From Prosopocoilus inquinatus (taxonomy: Eukaryota; Arthropoda; Insecta; Coleoptera; Lucanidae): a stretch of DNA of 64,000 bases. Positions 24,399 through 36,090 of this stretch are shown in pieces. The stretch spans positions 27,440,001-27,504,000 of the forward strand of contig CM069870.1 in the NCBI GenBank assembly GCA_036172665.1, written 5' to 3'. Under the pieces are notes generated by a model. It ran no database searches. It had not been told where the DNA came from and saw only the letters and a program-made list of their open reading frames with translations. Made by a program: the position numbers and the translations under genes. The first letter of the stretch is position 1; every line of letters starts with the position of its first letter.

Positions 24399-25676
24399 GT
24401 GGATAACACAAGTATTAGTTCACGAAATGGAATTAAGTTCAAAGCTAATCCACAAATACAGGAATATAAAGACCGATATAAAGAACAAAGAAATAAAGTT
24501 AATTCAATGGTTAAACAAGAAAAGCAAAAATGCTTTAACACGAGAATTACAGAAGCTAATGGCAACGTTAAACACTTGTGGAACATTATCAGTGAGACAA
24601 TGTACAATAAGGAATATGTTAAAATAACCACTGAAGTAGCGGAAATAGAGGAGAGGAACAACATATATCAGGAGCCAAGAAGCATAGCTAATAGAATGAA
24701 TGATTACTTCAATAATGTAGGATGTAAGCTAGTTGATAAAATAAAAGTGAAAAGTCAAGACTTAGATATTGTAGCAACCAAAAACAAAGAAAGAACAGAA
24801 ACTACGTTTTTACTACCTGCAGATGAAGAAGAAATACGAAAAATCATAAAAACATTGAAACCAAATACCTCACCTGGACCAGATGGTATATCAATCAAAG
24901 ACATACTTGAACTAGAAGAAGTTATCTGTCCCAAATTGGCTACAATGATAAACGATAACATGGAAAAAGGAATATTTCCCGACTTACTGAAAAATACAAT
25001 CATCACACCAATACAAAAAGCGGAAACAAATTAAACCCTGGAAACTTACAGACCAATAGCATTAACCAACCTTTTCAGTAAGATTTTTAAAAAAGTAATT
25101 AAAACTAGAATAGTTAATTTTATTATGAAAACAGGAGGATTTGATAACAGGCAATATGGATTTCAAGAATTAAGTGGTACAGAATCAGCGTTAATAGACA
25201 GCTTCCACATACCAAATATACAAGCAACTAGGCAAGGGTAATTACGTGGCTGCAGTATTTATAGATCTACATAAAGCCTTTGACATAGTTGACCATGAAA
25301 TACTGCTCAACAATATAGAAGAACTAGGAATTAGAGGAGTACCAAAAAAATAATTCAAAGTTATTTAACAAACAGAGCAATCAGGATAAAAAACGGACAA
25401 CATGTTAACGATGAAGTGATAATGAAGGTAGGAGTACCGCAAGGAACTGTTCTTGGTCCCTTGCTTTATCTGATGTGTATCCAAAGTATGCAGGAAATCA
25501 ATTTGAAGGGAACGTACACGGCATTTGCCGATGACATGATGATTATGCATACGGCAAACAACAACACACAACTGGAGCGAGAAGTTAACGAAGATTTGAA
25601 TAAACTAAAATTATGGTTATATGGAAATAAATTAACAATCAACAAACAAAAAACTGAATTATATTATTTAAAGTAA
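24399..25676 (+). pseudogene. LINE 2 reverse transcriptase
   Basis: A 211-codon frame (24399-25034) carries the pre-RT helix and FLLPADEEEIRKIIKTLKPN, TSPGPDGISIKDIL, PDLLKNTIITPIQKAETN, stopping in-frame at 25034. ETYRPIALTNLFSKIFKKVI follows in the same region, then QYGFQE. Motif A is broken (VAAVFIDLHKAFDIVDHE in shifted frames near 25250). The catalytic part is open at 25416-25676: VGVPQGTVLGPLLYLM then FADDMM at about 25525-25542. Polymerase function is lost through stops at 25034 and 25240 and frameshifts near 25350. Confidence 0.9.
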
Positions 25677-25773
25677 AAAACAAAAACGATATAAACCTGC
25701 AAGTTGCAATAGAAGATACACAAATAAAAAGAACTCAATGTACAAAATATTTAGGCACACTAGTAGATGAGAA

Positions 25774-26334
25774 TTGCACAAACATGTGGCGAATATGAAA
25801 AAGAAAATAATCCCCTTAGTGGGATCGTTGAGTAGATGTGCAAGATTTGAATCTAGATTGGCCAACATGATTTACCATGCATTCATATTATCTCACATAA
25901 GGTACAACATGGTAACCTGGACCCAATGCTCAAAATATCTAAGACAAACAGTTGGAAGAATAATGAACAATGCATTAAAAATACTCAATAAAATGTACTG
26001 GAGTACCCCAACAGTAGAAGTATATAAAAATAACTAAAAATGTAAACATAGAACAATTAGTCAATATAGAAAGCATCAAAGTAAATACACAAAATAGACC
26101 ATGGATACATAAAAAGCAACTCACTTTTAACACATAATTATGAAATACACACTTATTACACAAGAGGAACAACTAAATTACATGAGATTGGGTCTAGAAC
26201 ACAAAAAAACGGTGGAAGCATCAGGTGCCATAAAACACCATAACAAGTTACCAGAAGAATTAAGGAATATAAGATATATTAAAACATTTAATAAAAAAAT
26301 AAAAACATACATTTTAGCAAATGATTTGGACTAG
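25774..26334 (+). pseudogene. LINE 2 C-terminal domain
   Basis: Two frames, 25774-26037 (KIIPLVGSLSRCARFES, ILSHIRYNMVTWTQCS, GRIMNNALKILNKMYW) and 26140-26334 (YMRLGLEHKKTVEASGAIK, HHNKLPEELRNIRYIKTF), form the thumb and C-terminal part of the RT protein. SHIRYNMVTW is the usual LINE thumb signature. A stop at 26036 and a gap of about 100 bp of worn sequence separate them. Confidence 0.8.
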
Positions 26335-26684
26335 TAAATTAAATATAAATAGTGCAATAACTAGCTTAAATGTAGGTAAAAATATACAACTTGTTAGTTT
26401 GATATACTTAGTATTAAAAAATTAGTATTTTTGTATTACTTGCAATATTTAAGCCTATGTTAAATTATACAATGTTCATGGTATAAAGCAAATAAGACTG
26501 ATAAGACTCGGTATTGTAAATAACCCTCTCATACCAAATATCTTATTTGACTGGGAGTTATATAAAAAACAAATGGCAAATTTTAGATATAAGAGTTCTA
26601 TTAAATATACACAATTTGTTAACTACATACATAACAATAAATAACAATAAAAAAATAACAATAAGAAATGTAATGAAAAAGCTA

Positions 26685-27195
26685 TGGATCGATGAAACGG
26701 TAGATCGATGAAGCGATAAGAGGATGAAGTGATAGTTTGATGAAATAATGGATTAATGAACTGAAATGAAATGATAAATTAAGAGATAGATCGATGAAGC
26801 GATATATCGATCCAGCGAATAATCGATGAAGATATGATCCCATTAATCGAAGGTCTTATGAATCGATGGATGACGAAGCGGTGGAACGAAGAGGTGAAGG
26901 ATCGATGGAACAATGAATCAGAGAGGCGATAGACTCATTGCAAGGGGAAATGCTGCCTATTCACACTTAAATAAAATCTTTATTTTACAAAAATCCGCAG
27001 TGTGATCAATATGTGGTGCCAAATATGACCATTGAAAGCCTATTTTTTAAATCTTAGAATCATGTCATGATGAATCGATGAAACGATGTTGTGGTGGATT
27101 TACCGATGTTGATATGTATTGTTGATTCGTTGAAATAATGGATTAGCAAAATGATTGATCTAAGCGACGGACTGATTGAAGCGATGGATCGATAT
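26685..27195 (+). repeat. Degenerate ATCGATGAAGCG minisatellite
   Basis: Imperfect repeats of a word close to GATCGATGAAGCGATG recur throughout, for example at 26691, 26709, 26791, 26830, 27070 and 27180, with spacings that vary from about 16 to 40 bp. An unrelated insert of about 110 bp (26940-27060) interrupts it. It is the continuation of 23625-23650 across the LINE. Confidence 0.7.
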
Positions 27196-27306
27196 ATCAC
27201 TTAAATATTTTCGAGCCATGTTTAGAGAAGTTCAGTTGAGTGAGTGAGTGTAGAACAAGCGTGCAGAGAAGTTTTACACGTTTATACACGTTTTAGATCC
27301 AAATCG

Positions 27307-27685
27307 CTTCAGTTACAAATGTGCATAAGAGGAATCCACCATCGCGCTCGTTTCTGCTCTGGTTTGCGCTTCGCCTAAAGCGTTGTGCAAACCAGACCGG
27401 AAACGACGCGGTGGCGGGTGCGGTGGCGGTACGGCCATAAAGCGAGGCGCAAACCAGAGCGGAAAATCGCGCGGTGGCGAATTTGTATGTTTTCTAATGG
27501 CTGTACCGCGACCGCGCCCGCCACCGCGTCGTTTCCGCTCTGGTTTGCACAACGCTTTAGGTGAGGCGCAAACCAGAGCAGAAACGAGTGCGTTTGTAAC
27601 TGAAGTGATTGCACGACGCTTAAAAAGAACATACGAGTCCGCCACTGCGTGCGTTTCCGCTCCCGTTTGCGCCTCGCCTAATTAA
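27307..27685. repeat. GC-rich nested hairpin element
   Basis: Bounded by perfect 13-bp inverted repeats, CTTCAGTTACAAA (27307-27319) and TTTGTAACTGAAG (27593-27605). Inside, a block close to GCAAACCAGAGCGGAAACGA occurs at least four times in alternating orientation, with GGTGGCGG runs. G+C is far higher than in the flanks. A further partial copy (GCGTTTCCGCTCCCGTTTGC) lies at 27648-27680, outside the inverted pair. Long open frames on both strands are a by-product of the high G+C and symmetry, and show no protein motif. Confidence 0.75.
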
Positions 27686-29070
27686 GTTACGCATAATAAA
27701 ATCTCCGATAATTTAAAACGTAAAGAATATAATTACATAATTTCAGAAGAAGTATTATTTATGCAAGTTTTTTTTTAGAGAATTGGATGACAAATTATCA
27801 TTTTCAATTTATAATTTAAGAAAATATACAGATACATGCATTTGGGGTATCTCACTCATCACCCTTGGGCAAGGAAGGGTTAAATAAATGTAAAGTTAAA
27901 AATTTGTAAGCGAGTAATATTTTCCAATAAGTAAAGCTGTAATTAAATATATCCATCATATATTGTAAATTGTATTAATTAACATATAATTCAGAGTGCT
28001 GATGAATACATACACTTCAGGTGTAAACTAATTGCTATAAATTAATTAATAATGTATTATTTTAATTAAATTAATTAAACTTAATTTAAAATAAAACAGT
28101 GTTCAGGTAACTTATGTGCTTTATACATATCCGCATATACATAACTGTTATGTATATTTATGTGTAAGTTACCATACAGATGCAACTAAGCAAGTGTCTT
28201 TGTTAATTGAGAATGTTTCGTGATAAATGACCTGGCGCGGTGAGTTTTCGAAATTTAAAAAGTTGAATCCTGAAGGTAGAGTTGGCAGTTTCTTTTCTTA
28301 AATTTCTTTATGTTCCTTCAAGCATATTGTCACAATAAAAAGAAGACTAAGGGCACATAATATGAAAATAAACCGAGACGAAGCTCCGTCCTGCGGCGGT
28401 GTTTTATAAATTGGAAGGCAGACGTCTGTACTCTCAGAAAGGCTAGACTTATTTTATGTTATTTTATTTCAAAACGAACGGTTTAATGTAACAGAAGGTT
28501 TGCGAATGCATTCGTTTATTACATATTGTTATGGGCAGTGGTGTCTGATTTGTGGATATATTTATTCCTTGATTATGTTTCCACTGGTGTCAAATTAATT
28601 TTTTACAATCTAACTTAATAAGCTAACTTAAACTTTTTTTTTCTACTATTATTTTACTAGAATTATTTAAACTTACAAATATTTTTTTTAATTCGAGAAG
28701 GTATCCAAGATTTTAAATATTTATGATATAGTATTGCAGTAAATGGTTTTCTATTTTTTCAATTTAGATCCTGTCAACCCCTAAGATTTATGCTCTTTTA
28801 AAGCCCGTTTTACTACACAATTTATTTTAATTTGGTTATATCCGCATACGTTTTATTTTAAAATATATGTAGGAGCCACCGTCATTACCATTATTGACTG
28901 TGTGTTAATTAAAATGTTATTGCGAAGACGCCTGAACAGTAAGAAAAATACAATTGTCTTGTATTTCTTCTCTGTACTGTACATATACGCTTGGACGAAA
29001 GTGTGATAGAAGAGCGGTCAGTGTTTCACGGAATTTGCTGCTTTAAACTACACAATTTAAATTGTTTTGT
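27686..29070. other. No feature recognised
   Basis: AT-rich sequence with no protein-like frame or repeat boundary. Confidence 0.5.
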
Positions 29071-29074
29071 TAAG

Positions 29075-29140
29075 ACGGGGGTGCCACAAGGTTCAAATCT
29101 AGGACCTCTTCTCTTTTTTCTGTTTATAAATGATAGGTAG
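29075..29140 (+). pseudogene. Isolated LINE RT motif fragment
   Basis: A 21-codon stretch reads TGVPQGSNLGPLLFFLFIND then R and a stop. This is the highly conserved GVPQGS.LGP block just before the catalytic FADD of LINE reverse transcriptases. Nothing else of the element is readable on either side, so this is a small fossil. It differs from both LINEs described above (GVPQGTVLGP in the second). Confidence 0.75.
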
Positions 29141-29279
29141 ATCTTCTCTTAAAAAAAATTGAATCAGTTTTGCTTTTCAGAGTAATTTGAATGTCCTAAG
29201 TGGTTTTTTATTGTTAAGTACGTTTAGTACGAGTTAGGGTTGTGTGCCCTTCACGTGCCCTTGGTGCTTTTTTTCTTTT

Positions 29280-29555
29280 TTTATTAGTTGCAGCTCTTGT
29301 AAACGTTTATATAAGGATTTGAATTCCCTAATTAACTGAATTACCGTTGGATATAGCGATGAAATTTGTGTTTTGAAACGTCGTCTTGTTACGTTTTAAA
29401 TGAGGGGATTCCATGCTGACAATTGAAATATTCAAGTTGTCGAACTTACTTGCAGTGCTGCGCCAGAGGATCGTATTCCATTCAAAACAAATAACGCGCC
29501 TGCTCATTAAAATGTGTTTCAAATTTAGGCTGACGTTTTGATACATCGACTTTTG
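29280..29555 (-). repeat. Direct repeat pair, first copy
   Basis: Matches 29556-30000 in the same orientation. Shared blocks are TAAGGATTTGAATTCCCTAA, AATGAGGGGATTCCA and TTTTGATACATCGACTTTT. On the minus strand both copies read SKFDNLNISIVS and ESPHLK, with TTFQNTNFI here and TTFQNTIFI in the other, hinting at an old coding ancestor I do not recognise. Confidence 0.7.
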
Positions 29556-30000
29556 TTTATTAGTTCTCTTCTAAGCGTTTATGTAAGGATTTGAATTCCC
29601 TAATCGGTACGAAAAAAAAATGAATTTAATTTCGTTGAATCTTTCAATCGATGATTTAGAAATCAAGTTGTCAGCATGTTCCTATATTTTTCTATAAGCC
29701 ACCGCGATTTATTTTTGTTGCACTTACAAAAAGCTGGCATTGCAATCTTCCGTTGCATACGTTTGCGTTGAAGTTCGGGTAACCGACGCCAAACTGAATC
29801 GCCGTTCCACCCATCGATGAAAATTGTGTTTTGAAAAGTCGTCCTGTTAAGTTTTAAATGAGGGGATTCCACGCTAACAATTGAAATATTCAAGTTATCG
29901 AACTTACTTGTAATGCTGCAATTCAAAATAAACAACGCGCTCATTTATTAAAATGTGTTTCAACGAGACGCTGACAGTTTTGATACATCGACTTTTCGAC
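29556..30000 (-). repeat. Direct repeat pair, second copy
   Basis: Longer than the first copy because it keeps about 170 bp (29610-29790) absent from its partner. On the minus strand this extra part reads DSVWRRLPELQRKRMQRKI then CKCNKNKSRWLIEKYRN, in frame with the shared part, so the shorter copy probably suffered a deletion. Unknown family. Confidence 0.65.
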
Positions 30001-30323
30001 CAGAACTTTTATTAGAAAATGCACTTTATCACATCCTGTATGGAGAGTTTAAAAAGGGAAATTTGTAAATCAATTTATTCAGTATTAGTCATTATAAGAG
30101 AGTGATTATTCATTATTCATTCGGGACAGACAGCCAGTGATTAGTTGAAACGAGTAAGTATGTTGCAGTGAGTTAGCAAATCAGTGATTGTTGGCCTCAG
30201 ATGAAGAACCAAAGAAAAATTATGATAAAGCAAACTTTGATTGATTAAAATTACGTTCGGTTTAATTATTTAACTACTCCTACGATGCAGTAATGTAAAA
30301 CCGAGTATCTCCACAATTTAGTA

Positions 30324-30444
30324 CGTAATTAAGTATTTAGAAAAATTTTTGTGCAAATCGTTTTTGTCTATCCTACTGCAATGTCAAATGTCAAAAAGCG
30401 ATCGTAAGATGTCGCTATTTTATCTGTTCATCGTAATTAAGTAT
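30324..30444. mobile_element. Dispersed retrozyme fragment with 13-bp target duplication
   Basis: The 95-bp body (30337-30431) is flanked by perfect direct repeats CGTAATTAAGTAT (30324-30336 and 30432-30444). The body is two pieces of the 312-bp satellite unit at 61-63.7 kb, joined in opposite orientation. TTAGAAAAATTTTTGTGC...TTTTT comes from one strand and GTCTATCCTACTGCAATG...GTCGCTATTTTATCTGTTC from the other. The hammerhead itself is not included. Its two outer ends fall within 3 and about 10 bases of the two ends of the big array, so the ends are not random. Confidence 0.85.
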
Positions 30445-30574
30445 GTTTGTGGACTTAACACGTTGGACGTTACGCTTGATTAGTATAGTATAAACTCAGT
30501 TCTAAAATAACCATCACGCAAACGTACGGTTCCGTTAAATTGCTTATCGTTAACCCACCAGCTTACGCTAATTG

Positions 30575-30664
30575 GTGAAATGGTAGAGTAAGCCCTTATC
30601 AATTCGTGACATGGTTGATGCCCTTCTTATATCGTGATAGGGTGGAGCACGCCGTTATTAATTC
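30575..30664 (+). repeat. Degenerate 30-bp tandem repeat, three units
   Basis: Units start GTGAAATGGTAGAG (30575), GTGACATGGTTGATG (30606) and GTGATAGGGTGGAG (30634); each is about 28-31 bp and ends TTAT-AATTC or similar. No known role. Confidence 0.5.
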
Positions 30665-33600
30665 CTGACAATATCTTCAATAAGTTGATCGAGGAAATTC
30701 TCATCCATAAGAAGAGAGAGAGACAATTGTCAATCTTTAGACAAATAACGACACTATTCTGGCGTACGTGCGAAAGCGTATTTTCGGCTTTAAACCTCAA
30801 ATCATGTTTCAAAAATGTTTCTTATACAGGGTTAGTTTTATAAATGAGAACCCCTCTTTATTATTATTTTTTAATTAACAAATACGAGAAACCAAAAATA
30901 TGGCCTTACACGGTTTTTTTATGTAGAATTTATTCATGCTAACAGTTCAGCAGAAGTCTTTTCTAGGGCGAGCGAAAAAATTTTCATTTTTTAAATTGAA
31001 TACCTGTATATTTTGATATATTTGGATTCTCAGAGTTATTCTGAATGCACATATACAGCGTGTAATCAAATAAGTTTTACATATTAAAATTGTAAGTTCT
31101 TTATCACTTAAGAAAGTGATTTCTGCAAATATGAATTTTATTGGTGAAAAATTAAAGAAATTAAAACCCCCCCAGAGCCCGGAGACTTTTTGTTTGGAAA
31201 CCTCTTGACTGGCCGTGTATCAGTTTCTACAAGCGCATCATAAAACGTCGTAAAACAATAAAGCGTCATCGAACTGAAGGGGACTGGATTAAAATCTTCG
31301 CTTATGTAATTCCATAACGAAAAAGAATTATAAACATCCATCGCGTTGCTTATTAAATTAACCAATTTTTCTCAATTTTCACGTAATTGTTAATAGTATT
31401 TTGCTCACAAAACTATAAAAATAAATAAAAATTATAAATTCCATTTTCTAAAATTATTTTACTAATTGATACGGATTAATCGTGTACTTTATTTGCTGGT
31501 CGTCAATAAAGTGCATTGTTATTTCTTTATTGAGCAAAATGTTAAAAAATGTATTTTCTTCCTGCATTTCGGAAAATCGTTATTGAATGCAGTCATCGCT
31601 TTTATTATTTTGTGGAACCAAAACAATAAAGCGTCATCGAACTCGAACTACGAAGAAACGTATACGTTAGTGGCAATAATTAACAAAGCGACAATCAATC
31701 AAAGTGACTAATAATTTTTTTTAATCATTTTAGTACGCGAAATTAGCACTGTAAATCATGTGTACTATTGGTTTACAAAGACCAGGATGTCAAGATCTAA
31801 TTATTGTCGATTATCTAATTAAACAGGTTTAATTCTGATCAATGCAAGCAGATTTAAATTGTTCTCCTTTAACCATAATGCACACACGGGCCACGACCGA
31901 GAGGTTGTGAATTTGAACGCTCGTCTTTAATGGGTCGGTGATTCTATTTTATTGTGTTCCCATAAAGCTTTTAAAATGCGATCAAGCAATTGACCTTGAA
32001 TTTTGTTGGAATTTTGTTTTATAACATTGTTTTTGTGCACGGCCGACCAGAAGTTCTCAAACAAAAGAGTCAATACTTCTCCAATAGGTAATTTTTTTAT
32101 TTTTGAGCTAGACTTTTGGTAGTTGCAGCATTAATTCTCTTACATGATGAGGAACTTGCGGTATTAATATGTGAAAATAATTTGATTACATCCTGTATAT
32201 ACACATATTGTGTAACTGAATCATTCGTTTTGTTATCCGTCCAAAAATTTTAGAGGTTTAAGGTAACAATTCGAAATTCCATAACATTCAATTAAGTAAA
32301 TACGGTCTAGAATTACCATTCTTCTTTGAATTAGTTAATTTCACATAAATTAGTAACATAAATTGACAAGACCGGCTAACACGATTTTACTCAAAATTTT
32401 TAAAGTTTGCCACGTTTAAAAAATTGAAATACGATTTAATTTCTATTTTTCTCAGTTATCAAAAGGAATTCATCATTTTCAATAACATTTTTTAGAGTTC
32501 TAGAACAAGCAAGAACTCTTATAAAGGATGACTTTCTTTCGAAAACTCTAAAATAAAAATGTTGTTCCTATTGTGAACCTTATCCGTGGGCACAGTGTAT
32601 TTAGTTTTATCAAGTGATTTTTATAGCAATGAATACATATTTAATTTTATTTTTAAACTGTAGAAAATCACCGAGCATTGGAATAAATATAATACGAAGA
32701 CTGATTTCAAAGCGTGAATCCATCATTTCAAGCATTATGCAAGCGTGTTTATAATACATTGCCAATCTATAAATATCTAGCCTTGATTTGCTATTAAGAA
32801 ATCCTAGGTTACCTATATATCACAAATTTGTTTGAATTGATTATAAAGTTGTAAGTCAATGTCGCTTTTATTTACGTCTACTTTTCGCTAGAGTATTTAC
32901 AAATTTATGTCACACTTTATGTTAATTACGAAGATCTTTTGGTTTATTGGGAGAGGTAAATATTAATAGTAATATTAGAATGTGATGCATGACATAAATA
33001 GTATTTTATAAATATCTTAAAATTACAATTCAATTTTTTTATTGCTTTTTTAAAAGCAGTATGAAACTTGGGGGACATTTTGGGGGTATTTTATACAGAT
33101 ATCAAAAGTAAATATGTTAATTGAAAAAGGTAAACATGTAATAAGATTTAATTTTCTGTATCATACCACACAAATATTTTTTAAAATTTTTGATGTTTGT
33201 GAGTTTGATTTTGAATTGAAGTCTTCTGATGATTTCTTAGAAAAGCGTCGACGAACCCTTAGCTAGAGCTTTGGTGTTAATGAACCTGAAAATGTCAGTT
33301 AGAGGTTAATGACTTATCAGTGATTGATTGGGATACATATTATTTACAGATAATTTATTGAAACTTTTTAAACTACTGTTACAACTTTTGTGAAGCCTTG
33401 CGAGGGTCTAAAAAAAATTATCCTCCATTTGTCAACAATTGGAAGACAACAACTTTTGTTTTCTAGATGGAATGGTATTATATTTACATCATCGCTCCGT
33501 AAAATTTTATTTCAATTGATTACATCCATAGAACTTGCTGTGTGATTGATTGTGTGTTTTAGTGAGGGAAGACAAGTCACCTTCCGTTCGAGTTTTCAAA

Positions 33601-34344
33601 TTTATGTTTCAAAACGAATTTGCTCCAAATGCAGCAGTAGCTTTAATAAAAATTGTAGTAGGTGTGGGTAATTGTAGTAGGGTTTTCTGCGTTTAGTGTA
33701 TAGTATCAAGAAAAAGTTATTACTGACAAGCAAGATTGTAATTATCTAAATACAAGTACAAGTATGAGTAATAAAATCATAATGTATAATAGACTATATA
33801 TTTAGTAAAACAACTTTTCTTTCATTCATCGAATCTGTCATTTTCATGGTATACATAGCGCTACGTTCTTGGTTTTTATAATTATTAACAATTCTTGTTA
33901 ATAAATAACCCATAACATGAAACTCTTTCTTTGGTTCAGGATGTCAAACCTTTTATTTATTGTTTATAACAACTGCAGGGCTTCTTTTGCAATTGCTACA
34001 AATGAATGTCGTTTGCTCAATAAAATTTGAAATAAATTTACGCAAAATTAAAATTATTTATTTTTCAAAATTTAGTTTTTTTTTTAATTTTAATTTACAA
34101 CATTCAGTGAAGTTTTTGGTATTGTTTAAATATTTATGAGTAACTAGTTCCTGTAATGTTGTATTGTTTGAAATTTGACAACAATGAATCGCAGAATTAA
34201 CGTGAATGCAGGTTATCACAAAGTTAGATGAAATTTATTTAACTATTGGACAATCAATAATTATATATCAACCTTAAGTAAATGAAATTATTTTTAACAA
34301 ATCAAATTAATAGTCTGTTCAAGTTCTTTAAGCCATTCATCATT
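30665..34344. other. No gene; one 23-bp direct repeat
   Basis: AACAATAAAGCGTCATCGAA occurs at about 31253-31272 and again at about 31622-31641, the only notable structure. Short ACAGGGT-type boxes at 30825 and 31054 and a CATCCTGTATA box at 32186 may be worn foldback ends. Open frames are AT-driven. Confidence 0.45.
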
Positions 34345-34532
34345 CCACTGTCAATATTTTGTTCAAAATTCGCTTCAAAATAATACCTATTACATAAATA
34401 TCTAAGTAACTTATATTATACTATCAACATCAATACATTTTTATAAGAATTTGATAAACACAAAAATATTTCCGCTGTCATAAAACCATATTAAAATTTT
34501 AATGGAAATTTTGATCAAAATATTGACAGTGG
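34345..34532. repeat. Inverted-repeat MITE, about 188 bp
   Basis: CCACTGTCAATATTTTG (34345 onward, 26-bp arm) is inverted at 34507-34532 (CAAAATATTGACAGTGG) with two mismatches. The centre is unrelated AT-rich DNA without coding content. Confidence 0.65.
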
Positions 34533-35260
34533 GATATCGGCTTTACGATTTCATTTCACTTTACACTTTAATTTAATCAGATTTTGTACTTTATATGAAC
34601 CTCGTAGCAAATATTAATGATTTTCTTAATTAATATTGAGTTGTATCGATATGTCGATTCGTATTAATTAATTATTGACGACTTTCTCTTTTAATACTTC
34701 TGTCACCTTTATTCTCACTTATAAATATTATCGTGACTTTCCCTCAAATTCTCATTCTCTCTATTTTTAGATTACTTTAAAAAAAACTTCCTTCGTTTTA
34801 ATATTTGCTAGTGAACAATTTCTGTGACTTCACAAATTATTTTTCAAAGTAAAAAATAACTTTCTTATTCCTAGAAAGTTATGCAAAGTGCCAAACTGTT
34901 CCCTATAGAGTTCTTCTTGCAGATATCAAATAAAAAAATCCGTACATGTATTGGTTCTGTTGTACTGTTGGTCTTGCATCTTTTTGGAACGATGCTTGTT
35001 TGCTGATGACCATTTACAGTGCACGTGTTCGCCTTTTCGATTGGGTTAGTAGGCACTTTCAAAGAACAGCAAATCTACCACGATACTATACATCGGAGTA
35101 GATTCAGGTATTTCTCTTAGGTATCAGTCAGTTATGGTTCGAGTATGTTTTATCTATATCCACGTCATATTGTACTCGTTAATAAAAATTGTATTTAAAA
35201 CCTCGTTTTCACGATATGAGAAACTCGACGTTAATCTTATAATTAGTTAACCTAACGTCG
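34533..35260. other. No feature recognised
   Basis: AT-rich sequence with nothing recognised up to the TIR fragment at 35261. Confidence 0.45.
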
Positions 35261-35281
35261 TGTTTCTGAATTCGGCCCTTA
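35261..35281 (-). repeat. Single TIR of the GGCC(A/G)AATTCAG MITE family
   Basis: TGTTTCTGAATTCGGCCCTT equals one end of the TTAA-flanked MITE at 55907-56154. No partner end was found nearby, so this is a fragment. A small hairpin around CGACGTTA...TAACGTCG precedes it. Confidence 0.5.
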
Positions 35282-35447
35282 CCCTCGCTAGAGCAACTGT
35301 TACAGAAATTTTCACCGTGAAAAGCTTTAGAGCTTTAGATCTTCAAAAAGACGGCGAACAGTTTCAAGAGCTCATAAGAGAATTAAAAATAATTTAAAAC
35401 TGTAGGTATCTTTCGAGAAACCCAAACCAAAAATGTAGAATAAACCT

Positions 35448-36090
35448 GAGAATGAAAATGACATTGTAAAAATGTTAGCGTTGGCCGAAGTCAATCCAAA
35501 TATTTCTCCAAGAGAAATAGAAAATGTTATAGGAGTAAGTAAACAAAAAACTTACGAATTTTAGAAAGTCATAAATTTGGATCGTGCAAAACTAGAATTA
35601 ATCATTCTCTGTGTCGTAAAGATTTTCACAAAGGATAGAATTTTGTCAGTGGTATTTAAATAATTATATTCGACGGTATTTTCCGAAATAACATTATTTG
35701 GAGTGTCGAATAAAAATAATAATAATGAAACAAAAAAAATCCTGATGCCACAAAAATTCGACGTCAGCAAGGACGGAGTAAATGTTTGTTGTTTCTGTAA
35801 AAAGAATAAGTTAAATAAACTACTTTATGTACGAGCAAAATTTGAATGTTATAAGTAAGTAAACATTTGATATTATTTTTGAATAATATGCACGATAATG
35901 AAAAAGAAGCAGCATCGTTTCAATTAGATGGAGCACCACCACATGCTCCATTTTTAACACATTTTTTTTTAAACCAGCATTTTCCTGAGAAATGGATTGG
36001 TCTAAATGGACCTACAAAATCACCGGATTTCTTCTTGTGGAGTAGTTTGAAGAACTACTTTTATTCGAAACAAAATAATACCACAAAATA
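35448..36090 (+). pseudogene. Mariner-like transposase relic
   Basis: The N-terminal helix-turn-helix region reads ENDIVKMLALAEVNPNISPRE, IENVIGVSKQKTYEF at 35448-35560. After worn and deleted middle sequence, a C-terminal part is open at 35867-36091: QLDGAPPHAPFLTHFF (second catalytic aspartate in QLDGAPPH), then LNQHFPEKWIGLNGP and KSPDFFLWSSLKNYFYSK (third acidic region, SPD joined to FFLW by loss of a few codons). The first aspartate block is gone. It belongs to the arthropod IS630-Tc1-mariner group and is non-functional. Confidence 0.8.

Larger units (their letters stand above)
23651..26335 (+). mobile_element. Second LINE, CR1/L2- or Jockey-like, decayed
   Basis: Endonuclease, reverse transcriptase and C-terminal domain follow one another over 2.7 kb on the plus strand, with at least four frame breaks. 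It starts in the middle of the endonuclease (LCETWL), so it is 5' truncated. The 3' untranslated part runs to about 26680 and ends in AATAACAATAA-type short repeats before the minisatellite resumes. The C-terminal word (AIKHHNKLPEELRNIRYIKT then FNKKIKTYIL) resembles the LP..IR...F..L..YL module of CR1/L2-like LINEs, but clade placement needs a tree. Confidence 0.85.

Noticed and set aside
27313..27685. Three overlapping frames of 85-110 codons on both strands
   Set aside because: Symmetric GC-rich palindrome; proline/arginine-rich text without motif.
30560..30640. tRNA-like GGTGAAATGGTAGAG segment
   Set aside because: No T-loop GTTCGAATCC or acceptor pairing; better explained as degenerate 30-bp tandem units.
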